Shown here: positions 29,477 through 37,950 of the stretch, in pieces
How positions within the stretch are numbered: the stretch's first letter is position 1
How the letters are laid out: the number at the start of each line of letters is the position of its first letter
Assembly (NCBI RefSeq): GCF_001612555.1
Contig: NZ_CP015110.1
Location: 310,001 to 374,000 of the forward strand
Direction of reading: 5' to 3'
DNA: 64,000 nt
From: Acinetobacter sp. TGL-Y2
GTDB lineage: Bacteria > Pseudomonadota > Gammaproteobacteria > Pseudomonadales > Moraxellaceae
Position numbers and translations under genes: made by a program
Notes under the pieces: generated by a model
What the model was told of the DNA's origin: nothing
Databases searched by the model: none
Seen by the model: only the letters and a program-made list of their open reading frames with translations

Positions 29477-29917
29477 ATGAACGCTCAAAAAGGTTTTACC
29501 TTAATTGAATTAATGATCGTTGTTGCGATTATCGGTATTTTGGCTGCGATTGCGATTCCTGCATACCAAAACTACACAGCTAAATCTCAAACTGCTGCTG
29601 GTCTTGCAGAAATTTCTCCAGCAAAAACAAATGCTGAAGCGAAATTAGCTGAAGGAATTTCTGCAACAATTGCGACTGCTTCAGCGTTAGGTATTAATGA
29701 TTCAAGTCGTTGCACTCTCAAAGCCTCTGTTGCAGCAGATGGTGCTTCAACTATTCAATGCACTTTAAAAGGTACAAAATCTGTTAATGGACAGATTATC
29801 CAATGGGTTCGTACTGCTGATAATGTAGATGGTACAATGGGTAAATGGACTTGCAAAACTAATGTAGTTGAAGAGTTACGTCCTAAAACTTGTGAAGGTT
29901 CACCGACTGCTATTTAA
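29477..29917 (+). CDS. Type IV major pilin (PilA/ComP-like)
   Basis: A 146-residue prepilin with leader MNAQKG, cleavage before Phe7, Glu5 of the mature chain, and the hydrophobic helix that drives polymerisation. Two Cys pairs are visible: Cys79/Cys95 and Cys126/Cys139, the second framing the usual C-terminal loop. The chain ends EGSPTAI, so there is no C-terminal serine. Ser84 (KAS) lies in the first Cys loop, the position where ComP of A. baylyi is described as glycosylated. GGAG precedes the ATG. A terminator abuts the end and the next gene is an oligosaccharyltransferase. Confidence 0.9.
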   Translation: MNAQKGFTLIELMIVVAIIGILAAIAIPAYQNYTAKSQTAAGLAEISPAKTNAEAKLAEGISATIATASALGINDSSRCTLKASVAADGASTIQCTLKGTKSVNGQIIQWVRTADNVDGTMGKWTCKTNVVEELRPKTCEGSPTAI

Positions 29918-29926
29918 CAAATAGGG

Positions 29927-29950
29927 GGGAGCAGATGAGCTCCCTTTTTT
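29927..29950 (+). terminator. Intrinsic terminator/attenuator between pilin and oligosaccharyltransferase
   Basis: A perfect 6-bp stem, GGGAGC with GCTCCC, has a 6-base loop and six T. The next base is the A of the following gene's ATG. The only ribosome-site-like GGAG nearby lies inside the stem. Confidence 0.85.
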
Positions 29951-31594
29951 ATGAACTATCAAATGATTTTATCTTTTTTACTATATAGTCTAGTAATTTT
30001 GAATCCAATTTTCATTAAACCTATTAGTAGCTTTATATCTGAATACCTCGCTTTTTGTACTTTAATTTGCTTATCAACACTAGTTATAAAAATTAGAAAA
30101 ATTTATATTTTTAATTTTTCTTTAATTCTACTGCCAGTTATAATATCACTTATATTAAATTTGCTCTTTTTAGAATTTTCAATTTTTTTTATTAGTTTAT
30201 ATTCGTGTGGATTTTTTATTACGGGGATTTTGGGGTTTAATCTTTATAGTACTAAAAATACTTTAATTAATTTTTCTTTAATTTTTCTTTTTTTAGGTTT
30301 AGTCTCTGCTTTATTGGCTAATATCCAATGGTTAGGTTTTTCACAAAATCAAAATTATATCTTAGGTTTAGTGGGGAATCGCCCATATGCAAATTTTGCC
30401 CAGCCTAATCATTTAGCAACATTTCTATTTTTAAGTTTGATTTCTTTATATTATTTATTTGAAAAAAATAAAATTAGGCCATTATTTTCATTGATATTAT
30501 CATTTTTCTTAATATGGGGCATCGTACTTACACAATCTAGAACAGCATGGATAGTGATATTTTTCATCCCTTTATTTCTGTTGTTCAAATCAAAGAAGAT
30601 GAGTTTAAATATTAAAAAAATTCAATTGGCTGGAATTTTTAGCTTATTTTGGTTAATGGTGATTAGTCTACCTTATGTCAATCAATTACTTGCTCCATAT
30701 TTCAATATTGCGCAAAGTAGTACATTGATTGAGCGTGCAACGACTGGGCATTTACGTCTCAATATATGGAATCAAATGATCCATGCTATTTGGGAAAAGC
30801 CATGGTTTGGCTATGGTTGGGGGCAAACTACAGCGGCACAATATGCAGTAATTGATCGCTATCCTGGTACAGAGTGGGCATCTAGTGCGCATAATATCCT
30901 TTTAGATATTTTAGTTTGGTGCGGTATTCCATTAGGATTACTTATCATTGGATATTTTGCTTATTTGTATTTTAGTTTCTTTTTTAAATCTAAATCTATT
31001 GAGACAGTCTGTGCAACTTTGATGATTTCAGCAGTGCTTATACATGCCATGCTTGAATATCCGTTACATTATGCTTATTTCCTACTGCCTGTTGGCTTCT
31101 TGTGTGGTATTTGCTTAGCAGAACAAAAGGTTAAAACATTTAAAATTAGCAATAAATGGGGCTATTTAATTGTTCTCATCGGATTTGGATTGTTGTATCA
31201 AGTATTCAAAGAATATGACCAAATTACAGACAATATGGTTGCAGCAAATACACATGAAATGAATGAGTTTAAAACAGAGCTTATTTTACCTTACGATTCA
31301 ATATTCTTTGATAAGTTTGAAGATCGTGCAAAGTGGATTGCGCAATATCCTTATATGGAAGTTGATCAAAAAACATTAGATTTAGCTGAGCGAAATTTAA
31401 ATGCGTATTTAACTTCTTACGATTTACACAAATATGCGACCTTGCTGGCTCACAATGGCGATAAAGAGAAAGCCATACGCCAACTCAAAATTTTGAAAAT
31501 TATGTACGATGAGGATGTAAGTTATGAGAGTTTATTTATCAAAAAACCAAGTGTAAATGTACCATTAGAAACAAATAGTCCAACGAATAATTAA
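29951..31594 (+). CDS. PglL/TfpO-type O-oligosaccharyltransferase, probably pilin-specific
   Basis: A 547-residue membrane protein with about 12 hydrophobic segments. It has the VGNRPYANFAQPNHLATF motif of bacterial O-oligosaccharyltransferases, LTQSRTAW, and a large periplasmic loop with SSAHNILLD (His314) in the Wzy_C ligase domain. These enzymes transfer lipid-linked glycan to serine or threonine of pilins and other exported proteins. Position directly after the pilin suggests that pilin is the substrate, as for TfpO and PglS (PglL-ComP). The gene is much more AT-rich than its paralogue at 32003. There is no separate ribosome site; the terminator T run touches the ATG. Confidence 0.85.
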   Translation: MNYQMILSFLLYSLVILNPIFIKPISSFISEYLAFCTLICLSTLVIKIRKIYIFNFSLILLPVIISLILNLLFLEFSIFFISLYSCGFFITGILGFNLYSTKNTLINFSLIFLFLGLVSALLANIQWLGFSQNQNYILGLVGNRPYANFAQPNHLATFLFLSLISLYYLFEKNKIRPLFSLILSFFLIWGIVLTQSRTAWIVIFFIPLFLLFKSKKMSLNIKKIQLAGIFSLFWLMVISLPYVNQLLAPYFNIAQSSTLIERATTGHLRLNIWNQMIHAIWEKPWFGYGWGQTTAAQYAVIDRYPGTEWASSAHNILLDILVWCGIPLGLLIIGYFAYLYFSFFFKSKSIETVCATLMISAVLIHAMLEYPLHYAYFLLPVGFLCGICLAEQKVKTFKISNKWGYLIVLIGFGLLYQVFKEYDQITDNMVAANTHEMNEFKTELILPYDSIFFDKFEDRAKWIAQYPYMEVDQKTLDLAERNLNAYLTSYDLHKYATLLAHNGDKEKAIRQLKILKIMYDEDVSYESLFIKKPSVNVPLETNSPTNN

Positions 31595-31603
31595 GAGAAA
31601 ATA

Positions 31604-31957
31604 ATGAAAATTAATAAAGGCTTTACGTTTATAGAGCTAGTGATTGTTTTGGGAATTATTGGTATCTTATCAGCTCTAGGATTTACCTCATATCAAGGTT
31701 ATGTATATAAAACGAATGTATCGGCTTGCTTGTCTGAGGTGAAGTCCTATGCAAATTTGGTTTATTACAACTTGGATGAACAGATTAACACTGATGAATT
31801 ACCTAAACCAAATGCTCCGAATTGTGATCAGATTACAGATGCATCCCAATGGAATAAGGATACAGTAGAATTATTGATTCAAGCAAAAAGTAAAAAATCA
31901 CCTGAAATTAATATTCAATGTGATTTGTCACTAGGTGCAAGTTGTGAAATATTATGA
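31604..31957 (+). CDS. Orphan type IV pilin-like protein
   Basis: A 117-residue prepilin with leader MKINKG, then FTFIELVIVLGIIGILSALG with Glu5, and a small globular domain with four cysteines (SAC, PNC, IQC, ASC). It is shorter than the major pilin and has no clear relative among FimU, PilV, PilW, PilX or PilE. It lies between two oligosaccharyltransferase genes, 9 bases after the first, and shares that gene's AT-rich codon use. It could be a minor pilin or an accessory glycosylation substrate. Confidence 0.8.
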   Translation: MKINKGFTFIELVIVLGIIGILSALGFTSYQGYVYKTNVSACLSEVKSYANLVYYNLDEQINTDELPKPNAPNCDQITDASQWNKDTVELLIQAKSKKSPEINIQCDLSLGASCEIL

Positions 31958-32002
31958 AAGTCATAGATTAAATTACATCTGGTGTAAACTAAAAAAGCTA
32001 TA

Positions 32003-33670
32003 ATGTTCGAAAAATCATTTAGCTTAACTATGACTCGTTTTCTATATTATTTTACAATCGTATTTCTATTTTTAGCTTGGCTCATCCCTTTCCATAAAAC
32101 CCCATGGCCCACATTCTCCTCTGAAATTCTCACGTTTCTTTCAGCATCATTTTTGCTGTTAAGCTTTTATACTCAAAAAATAGAGATTCCCAGACCTCAG
32201 CTTTTTGCTATTCCATTACTGAGCATTCCGCTGATGCAGCTTGCGACGGGTCAAATCCTTTACGCCTCCAATGCGATTCTTTGCTTCGCCTATATCCTGA
32301 TGTTTTGGTGCATGGTCATTGCGGGCTTTAACCTATCAAAAGATGCTAAACAACGAGAAGCAGAACGAGAAAGAGTATTTTCAATTTTTTCTGTTGTGGT
32401 ACTGGCGGTCGGTTTAATTTCAAGTGTGATTGCCATCTGTCAGTGGCTCAACTTAAGTTCATACTTTTCACCGTGGATGTATACCTTTAAAGGCAATCGT
32501 CCCTATGCCAATCTGGCACAGCCGAATAACTTAGCCACTTTACTGTCAGTTTCACTCTTGGCATGTTTGTATTTTTATGAAAAAAGAATTATCAAAACCC
32601 TCTATTTGGTTCCGTATTCAATCCTACTCATGTTCAGTATTGCACTGACGCAATCACGTACCTCTTGGGTGGTGTGCCTGTTTATTTTGGTGTATTTGAC
32701 CATTAAACAATGGCATACCAAACCACGTTTGGGAGTGCTTAAGCTACTGGGTTGGGTCGGTGTATTTATTGTCATGATTAGTACACTCCCTATGGTTCAG
32801 CAGTGGGTTGCCTCTGTTTTAAATCAAAATATGGTTGAGACAGCATCAATAATTGAGCGTGCATCTTCAGGGTATCTCAGGCTCGATATGTGGTCACAGC
32901 TTGGGGTAGCACTTAGTCAGCAACCATGGTTCGGCTATGGTTGGAATCAAACAGGCATGGCGCAAATTGCCGCAATCGATGCACATCCTTCGCATGAATG
33001 GTATAAGAGCGCACACAATATTGTCTTTGATCTACTCATTTGGAATGGCGTGATTCTGGGTAGTATGATTGTACTGTATCTGGCTATGTGGCTGTATTGG
33101 TTAAACAAAGGCGTAAAAGACACCGTTTCAATTGTTGCCACCCTGATGGTCTGCGCCATTCTCATTCATGGCATGCTTGAGTTTCCTTTACATTATGCTT
33201 ATTTCTTACTGCCTGCGGGTTTCTTACTCGGGATGATTCAAGCGCAATATCGAAGCTTGCCTGCTGTTCAAGTCAGTGGCAAATATTTTGTATTGATTGC
33301 TATCCTCGCCATCGCGGGTTCTGCAGTTTCAGTGCGTGATTATGTCTTATATAAACAGCAAAGTGTCATCGCAGGTCAAAAAACGCCGCTCACAGATGCA
33401 CAGCAAAATGTGATGCAAAAAGACATTTGGTTACTGACGCAGTTTAAAGAGCGCATCTGGTGGATTCAACTCAATCCAAAAACCCAAATGACTGAAGCTG
33501 AGCTTACGCATATAGGGAAAATGGTCGCAAATCTCGCTTCTAAATACGATTTATATAAATATGCCCAAGTTTTGGCATTCAATGGTAAAGCAGAGGAAGC
33601 CAAACATCAGTTGTGGATTTTAGAAACCCTACACGGGCAAAAGCGAAGTTATGCAGCGCTATTAAAATAA
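32003..33670 (+). CDS. pglL: PglL-family general O-oligosaccharyltransferase
   Basis: A 555-residue paralogue of the gene at 29951 with the same architecture: GNRPYANLAQPNNLATLL, LTQSRTSW, and the Wzy_C-domain histidine in KSAHNIVFD (His338). The C-terminal soluble part is helical (YAQVLAFNGKAEEAKHQLW). Acinetobacter species are known to carry one pilin-dedicated and one general O-oligosaccharyltransferase; this copy, with ordinary codon use, fits the general enzyme. The start at 32003 has a poor ribosome site, and the ATG at 32030 is possible. Confidence 0.83.
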   Translation: MFEKSFSLTMTRFLYYFTIVFLFLAWLIPFHKTPWPTFSSEILTFLSASFLLLSFYTQKIEIPRPQLFAIPLLSIPLMQLATGQILYASNAILCFAYILMFWCMVIAGFNLSKDAKQREAERERVFSIFSVVVLAVGLISSVIAICQWLNLSSYFSPWMYTFKGNRPYANLAQPNNLATLLSVSLLACLYFYEKRIIKTLYLVPYSILLMFSIALTQSRTSWVVCLFILVYLTIKQWHTKPRLGVLKLLGWVGVFIVMISTLPMVQQWVASVLNQNMVETASIIERASSGYLRLDMWSQLGVALSQQPWFGYGWNQTGMAQIAAIDAHPSHEWYKSAHNIVFDLLIWNGVILGSMIVLYLAMWLYWLNKGVKDTVSIVATLMVCAILIHGMLEFPLHYAYFLLPAGFLLGMIQAQYRSLPAVQVSGKYFVLIAILAIAGSAVSVRDYVLYKQQSVIAGQKTPLTDAQQNVMQKDIWLLTQFKERIWWIQLNPKTQMTEAELTHIGKMVANLASKYDLYKYAQVLAFNGKAEEAKHQLWILETLHGQKRSYAALLK

Positions 33671-33694
33671 TTTGAGATCAGAAAAGTTGAAGTT

Positions 33695-33726
33695 AAAAAA
33701 ATCCCCAGAATTTGGGGCTTTTTTTA
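33695..33726. terminator. Bidirectional terminator between pglL and bfr
   Basis: CCCCA pairs with TGGGG around GAATT, flanked by an A run on the left and a T run on the right; it serves both convergent genes. Confidence 0.8.
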
Positions 33727-33744
33727 ATTAAATATGAACTTTAA

Positions 33745-34209
33745 TTACATTTGGCTTTGAATATAATTTTCAATGCCGACGCTTTCAACCAAATCAAGTT
33801 GGGTGGTGCTCCAATCCCAATACGCTTCTTCTTTCTCTAATATTTCTTGCAGAAGATCACGTGTGACATAGTCTAAATGTACTTCAGAAAGTTTGATTGC
33901 ACTTTGAAGCGCTTCAATATTTTCTTTGACTTTACGCACATCACAGTTCAAGACTTCAACGGTGTGTTGACCAATATATAATTTACCCAGATGTTGCAAA
34001 TTCGGTAAACCTTCAAGAAATAAAATACGTGCAATGACTTTGTCTGCATGCTTCATTTGATGAATAGATTCTTTGTATTCAGCAGAACCGAGCTTTTCAA
34101 TACCCCAGTCATTAAACATACGTGAATGCAAAAAGTATTGGTTAATGGCGGTCAGATGATGATAAAGAACCTGATTTAATTGATTAATAACCTCACGATT
34201 GCCTTTCAT
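33745..34209 (-). CDS. bfr: Bacterioferritin, heme-binding type with degenerate ferroxidase site
   Basis: A 154-residue four-helix protein that aligns without gaps to E. coli Bfr over most of its length. The heme ligand Met52 (HQMKHAD) is kept. Of the six ferroxidase ligands only His54 and Glu127 remain; positions 18, 51, 94 and 130 are His, Gln, Val and Tyr instead of Glu, Glu, Glu and His. Such subunits are expected to bind heme and co-assemble with a ferroxidase-competent partner, or to act mainly in iron release. The bfd gene lies just upstream. Confidence 0.9.
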   Translation of the reverse strand: MKGNREVINQLNQVLYHHLTAINQYFLHSRMFNDWGIEKLGSAEYKESIHQMKHADKVIARILFLEGLPNLQHLGKLYIGQHTVEVLNCDVRKVKENIEALQSAIKLSEVHLDYVTRDLLQEILEKEEAYWDWSTTQLDLVESVGIENYIQSQM

Positions 34210-34357
34210 TGTCTTTGCTCCAAAATAATCTGTGCCTTAAAATGAAAAAGGCAATGCATAAGATGATCTTACAGCAAATACTGGGTGGCTTACGAGTAAT
34301 TTATAGAACGGCAAATGAAAATCGCAATCAGTCCAACAGTCAATCAATGACGAGTCT

Positions 34358-34393
34358 TAAAAAAGAACCCCACTTGAGTCAAAAGTGAGGGGA
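34358..34393 (-). terminator. Terminator downstream of bfd
   Basis: On the minus strand CCCCTCACTT pairs with AAGTGGGG (short bulge), followed by a T-rich tract. It separates bfd from bfr. Confidence 0.65.
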
Positions 34394-34441
34394 GGAATGT
34401 CGTAGATAGGTTTTTTATTATATTAGGCTGGGAGTAAAGGG

Positions 34442-34636
34442 CTAAGCAGCAATCGAAATTCGAGCAGCAACCAGCGAGAGTTCTTCATTGATGATGCTAC
34501 GCGCTTCAGGCACACAGCGACCACAACATGTACCTAAGTCGAGTAGGTCACGTACTTCACGATATGATTCAGCGCCATTATCCACAGCGTCTTTAATATC
34601 TTGATCTGTAATTCCGCGACATAAGCAAACGTACAT
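34442..34636 (-). CDS. bfd: Bacterioferritin-associated ferredoxin
   Basis: A 64-residue [2Fe-2S] protein with the cysteines of MYVCLCRGITDQ and LGTCCGRCVPEA. Bfd reduces heme in bacterioferritin to release stored iron. I prefer the ATG at 34636 to one five codons upstream because the family begins MYVCLC. A good Fur box lies 35 bases upstream, so iron repression is expected. Confidence 0.92.
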   Translation of the reverse strand: MYVCLCRGITDQDIKDAVDNGAESYREVRDLLDLGTCCGRCVPEARSIINEELSLVAARISIAA

Positions 34637-34670
34637 ATTGATGAACCACAAAGTGAATGCGATAGTTAGT

Positions 34671-34689
34671 ATTATTGATAATTATTATC
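34671..34689 (-). promoter_or_regulatory. Fur box of bfd
   Basis: ATTATTGATAATTATTATC matches 15 of 19 positions of the Fur consensus GATAATGATAATCATTATC. It lies just upstream of bfd. Confidence 0.7.
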
Positions 34690-34740
34690 GTTTGTCAATA
34701 AAATTCATTTAAAAGGCGACTGATGGTGATCGAATTTTTA

Positions 34741-34808
34741 AATAAAAAAATACCACCTGAGCGGAATTCTGAGTGTTGCTCGAATTTTCGCGCAAGGCGG
34801 TATTTTTA
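34741..34808 (-). terminator. Terminator downstream of ridA
   Basis: A long imperfect hairpin with outer stem AAAATACCACC and GGCGGTATTTT (one mismatch), A/T runs on both sides, between ridA and bfd. Confidence 0.65.
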
Positions 34809-34830
34809 TTAAATCGCTAAGCTTTTGTTT

Positions 34831-35214
34831 TTATTTTGAAATAATAACAATGCCATCCATTTCAACTAAAGCATTTTTAGGCAGGCTAGCCACACCGAGC
34901 GCTGCACGTGCAGGGTAAGGCTGAGCAAAATATTCGCCCATAATTTGATTTACCAATTGGAAATGACTCAGGTCAGTCAGAAAAATATTCAGTTTGGCAA
35001 TATCTGCCAATGTACCACCTGCAGCTTCGCAGACTGCTTTTAAGTTATCAAACACACGGCGAATTTGAGCTTCAATGCCTTCAACCAATTCCATGCTATA
35101 TGGGTCTAAACCGATTTGACCTGAAAGATAGAGTGTATCACCCACTAAAATCGCTTGTGAGTAAGTGCCTATTGCAGCAGGTGCATTTTCAGTATGAATG
35201 ACTTGGCGGGACAT
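34831..35214 (-). CDS. ridA: RidA family enamine/imine deaminase
   Basis: A 127-residue protein with the family motifs [59 protein letters not shown]. RidA hydrolyses reactive 2-aminoacrylate produced by PLP enzymes. The ATG at 35214 has AGGAG 7 bases upstream; an adjacent TTG is less likely. It follows spoT, the usual gmk-rpoZ-spoT-ridA order in Acinetobacter and Pseudomonas. Confidence 0.92.
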   Translation of the reverse strand: MSRQVIHTENAPAAIGTYSQAILVGDTLYLSGQIGLDPYSMELVEGIEAQIRRVFDNLKAVCEAAGGTLADIAKLNIFLTDLSHFQLVNQIMGEYFAQPYPARAALGVASLPKNALVEMDGIVIISK

Positions 35215-35285
35215 CAATTTCTCCTTATTTTATCTTCATTCATCATAAAGGATGAAATCTATTCATGAAAGCCATAAAAGAGAAA

Positions 35286-37394
35286 TTATGAGCCGACTTT
35301 AGACATCTCGGCAACAGCCAAAGGCATGGCCATTCTTGAAATACGCGGGAAACCAAATTGCATACGCAGTTCACGAATGATTTGTGCAATCTGTTTACGG
35401 CTATGCACCACAATATTGAGGTAGGTTTTGGCATCATGTTTACGTACAGATTCAATCCCAATTTTAGCTTTACGGCAGATGTAAATCAGCTCGGAAACCT
35501 GCTCATCATTCAAGAGCAGATCTATGCTTAAGAACGCGTTGAAATTGATTTCATCGTCTTCTTCAGTAGACCAGTGTAAAGGCATGATGTTTTCAGGATG
35601 CAAATGTTGTTCATGCAACAAGTTATGACAACGGGCACGGTGTACGATCAATCCACGGCGCGATAAATGCCCTTGAATTGGATCACCCAGTACAGGGTTA
35701 CAGCAGTGTGCATATTTCACATCGATACCATCTGTACCCACGATTAAACGATTTGATGTGCTGTGTGAATCTTGTTGGTCTTGTGCGAACAAATGGTTGG
35801 CAACCAATTGTGGTAATAAATCACCTACTGCGATTTGCTCAAAAAGCTGATCTTTATGCGGAATATGACGCCACTGAAGTAGTTCAATCCAATCCTCATC
35901 GGACAAGTCTTTAATAGATAGGTTAAATAATTTTAATGCACGGTTTAAGGCTTGTTGACCTACTAGACGCTGTTCCTCAATATCTTGATCTTTCAGAATG
36001 TTCTGAATCGAGCGTCGTGCTTTTTGTGTATTGATGAAGCTTAACCAATCTGGATTTGGAGACGCGAGTACGTCAGTGATCACTTCAATCACTTGCCCAC
36101 TATGAAGTGGAGTGGATAGAGGCTTGGTTTCACCATCAATTTTTGCACCCACAGCGTGGTTACCCAAAAACAAACTGGCTGAATAAGCAAAGTCAACCGC
36201 AGTTGCCCCTTGAGGTAATTCGTGTAAATGACCTTGGGGGGTATAAACCCAAATTTTTTCTTGATGCAAATAATCAAGCAAATCACTAAACGTGGTTTTA
36301 GCGCAGTCACCACCGACCAAATTATTTAGGTTTTGCATCGAAGCTTGAATCGCAGAGCGACAGGCTTGCGGTGCATTTTCCCCGAGTACAACGCCAAAGC
36401 GCGCAGCTTTTCGCATCAGTTCGGTTTGAATGGTGAGTGACAGCGTGGTTTTTTCGCCTTTTAGACGAAGCATTAAAGATTGATTGCCGCCGGGAAGCGG
36501 ATGGCGAATATGATCCTGATAATTCAGCACTTGGAAATTATCTTTTAATGCTTCAACCAAACGGTCGCAGTCCGCAATGCTTTGTAGAATAATTTCAAAG
36601 GCATGGCTATGTGAAAGTTCCTGAAGATCGATTTCATTTTTGAAGAAGTGACGTAGTAATTCGATATTATTATTTTTCTTTTTAATTCGACCAGGAATAT
36701 TGGATTCATTTAATAAGTTACTGAGATTTTGTTCCCAGTCCGACTGATATTTACAGCGCTCGGGTTTGGTTTTGAGTAATGCTTCTTGAACATCATTGAA
36801 CATGTCCAAATCTAAATTTTGATAACACAGGTGCTCAAGGTTGTCTGCCATCTCATTCATACCGACAAGACGCGCCATAGGTACAAAAATATCAAAGGTC
36901 TCTTGTGCAATACGCGCTCGCTTATCCGGGCGTAGCGCTTCAAGTGTGGTCATGTTGTGATAACGGTCGGCAAGCTTAATAATGATGACGCGAGGGTCTT
37001 GTAGGGTTGCTTGTAGAATTTTACGAAACGATGCCGCTTTATTATATTCCTTATCACTTGAATGGCTAAGTTTGGTCACACCATCAACCAATTCAGACAC
37101 CGTGCGTCCAAACTTTTCTGCTATATCATCTTTATTAAAATCAGTATCTTCAATCACGTCATGCAATAGGGCTGCCATCAATGTTTCAGCATCCAAGCGC
37201 ATATGCGCCAAAATACAACTGACGGCAATGGGATGAAGAATATAGGGTTCACCGCTTTTACGGGTAATGCCATCATGCGCAATGTCAGCATAATCGCAAG
37301 CAACAAGAACTCGCTCGACGTCACTCGCTGAGAGATAAGCATCGATAATGATTTGCAGTTGCTGCTTCGCTTGGCTGACCAATGGGCCTGGCAT
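35286..37394 (-). CDS. spoT: SpoT-type (p)ppGpp hydrolase with degenerate synthetase domain
   Basis: A 702-residue RSH protein. The hydrolase domain is intact (HPIAVSCILAHM, ALLHDVIEDTDF, KLADRYHNMTTLEALRP). The synthetase domain has lost its key motifs: the usual YAFR, GYQSLHT and EVQIRT appear as HAFEI, GNQSLML and LTIQTE. TGS (IWVYTPQGHLHELPQGATAV), helical, zinc-finger (CCNPVLGDPIQG) and ACT domains follow. This agrees with the monofunctional hydrolase SpoT described for Moraxellaceae. I prefer the ATG at 37394 (MPGPLVSQAK) to one 17 codons upstream. A terminator separates it from rpoZ. Confidence 0.93.
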   Translation of the reverse strand: MPGPLVSQAKQQLQIIIDAYLSASDVERVLVACDYADIAHDGITRKSGEPYILHPIAVSCILAHMRLDAETLMAALLHDVIEDTDFNKDDIAEKFGRTVSELVDGVTKLSHSSDKEYNKAASFRKILQATLQDPRVIIIKLADRYHNMTTLEALRPDKRARIAQETFDIFVPMARLVGMNEMADNLEHLCYQNLDLDMFNDVQEALLKTKPERCKYQSDWEQNLSNLLNESNIPGRIKKKNNNIELLRHFFKNEIDLQELSHSHAFEIILQSIADCDRLVEALKDNFQVLNYQDHIRHPLPGGNQSLMLRLKGEKTTLSLTIQTELMRKAARFGVVLGENAPQACRSAIQASMQNLNNLVGGDCAKTTFSDLLDYLHQEKIWVYTPQGHLHELPQGATAVDFAYSASLFLGNHAVGAKIDGETKPLSTPLHSGQVIEVITDVLASPNPDWLSFINTQKARRSIQNILKDQDIEEQRLVGQQALNRALKLFNLSIKDLSDEDWIELLQWRHIPHKDQLFEQIAVGDLLPQLVANHLFAQDQQDSHSTSNRLIVGTDGIDVKYAHCCNPVLGDPIQGHLSRRGLIVHRARCHNLLHEQHLHPENIMPLHWSTEEDDEINFNAFLSIDLLLNDEQVSELIYICRKAKIGIESVRKHDAKTYLNIVVHSRKQIAQIIRELRMQFGFPRISRMAMPLAVAEMSKVGS

Positions 37395-37548
37395 ATTGCA
37401 CCTATGTGTGTTTCGCTGGGAGGATAAATAATCAAATACTTTCAAATAAAAGCATATTGGGAGAGGTGACGATTTTTAATAGGGCACCTTTCTATTTTTT
37501 TAACAAATTTTTTGAATTTTGTCGATTGATTCTCTCAAAAATAGCAAT

Positions 37549-37579
37549 AAAAAAGCCTAGTACAAATACTAGGCCTTTT
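37549..37579 (-). terminator. Terminator between rpoZ and spoT
   Basis: On the minus strand AAAAGGCCTAGTA pairs with TACTAGGCTTTT (one bulged base), followed by T. It implies spoT has its own promoter or depends on read-through. Confidence 0.8.
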
Positions 37580-37593
37580 AATATGCATACCAC

Positions 37594-37875
37594 TTATTGG
37601 AAAGAGAAGCCATCCAAGTTTAAGTTATTTGCAGAAAGAGCAAGATCCAAACTTGAAGTTTGATAATCTTGATCACGTTGCTTCAAAATATCTTTGCTGA
37701 CATGACCTTCAGCGATTTCGCGCAAAGCCACAACGGTAGGTTTGTCATTATCCCATTCAACAGTCGGTTCGATACCTTGACGGGCAAGTTGACGCGCGCG
37801 CTTGCTTGCCACTAGTACAAGCTCAAAGCGGTTGTCTACATGGTCTAAACAATCTTCAACGGTTACGCGTGCCAT
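37594..37875 (-). CDS. rpoZ: RNA polymerase omega subunit
   Basis: A 93-residue protein with [32 protein letters not shown] and [11 protein letters not shown]. Omega binds the beta-prime subunit, aids core assembly and contributes to the ppGpp site. It lies between gmk and spoT, as in E. coli. Confidence 0.95.
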   Translation of the reverse strand: MARVTVEDCLDHVDNRFELVLVASKRARQLARQGIEPTVEWDNDKPTVVALREIAEGHVSKDILKQRDQDYQTSSLDLALSANNLNLDGFSFQ

Positions 37876-37950
37876 AAATGTTCTCGTTTATATATGAAAT
37901 TTTAACAGACTGCACAGTATAAAAGGCTTTCTGTCTAGACTCAAGGTGAA

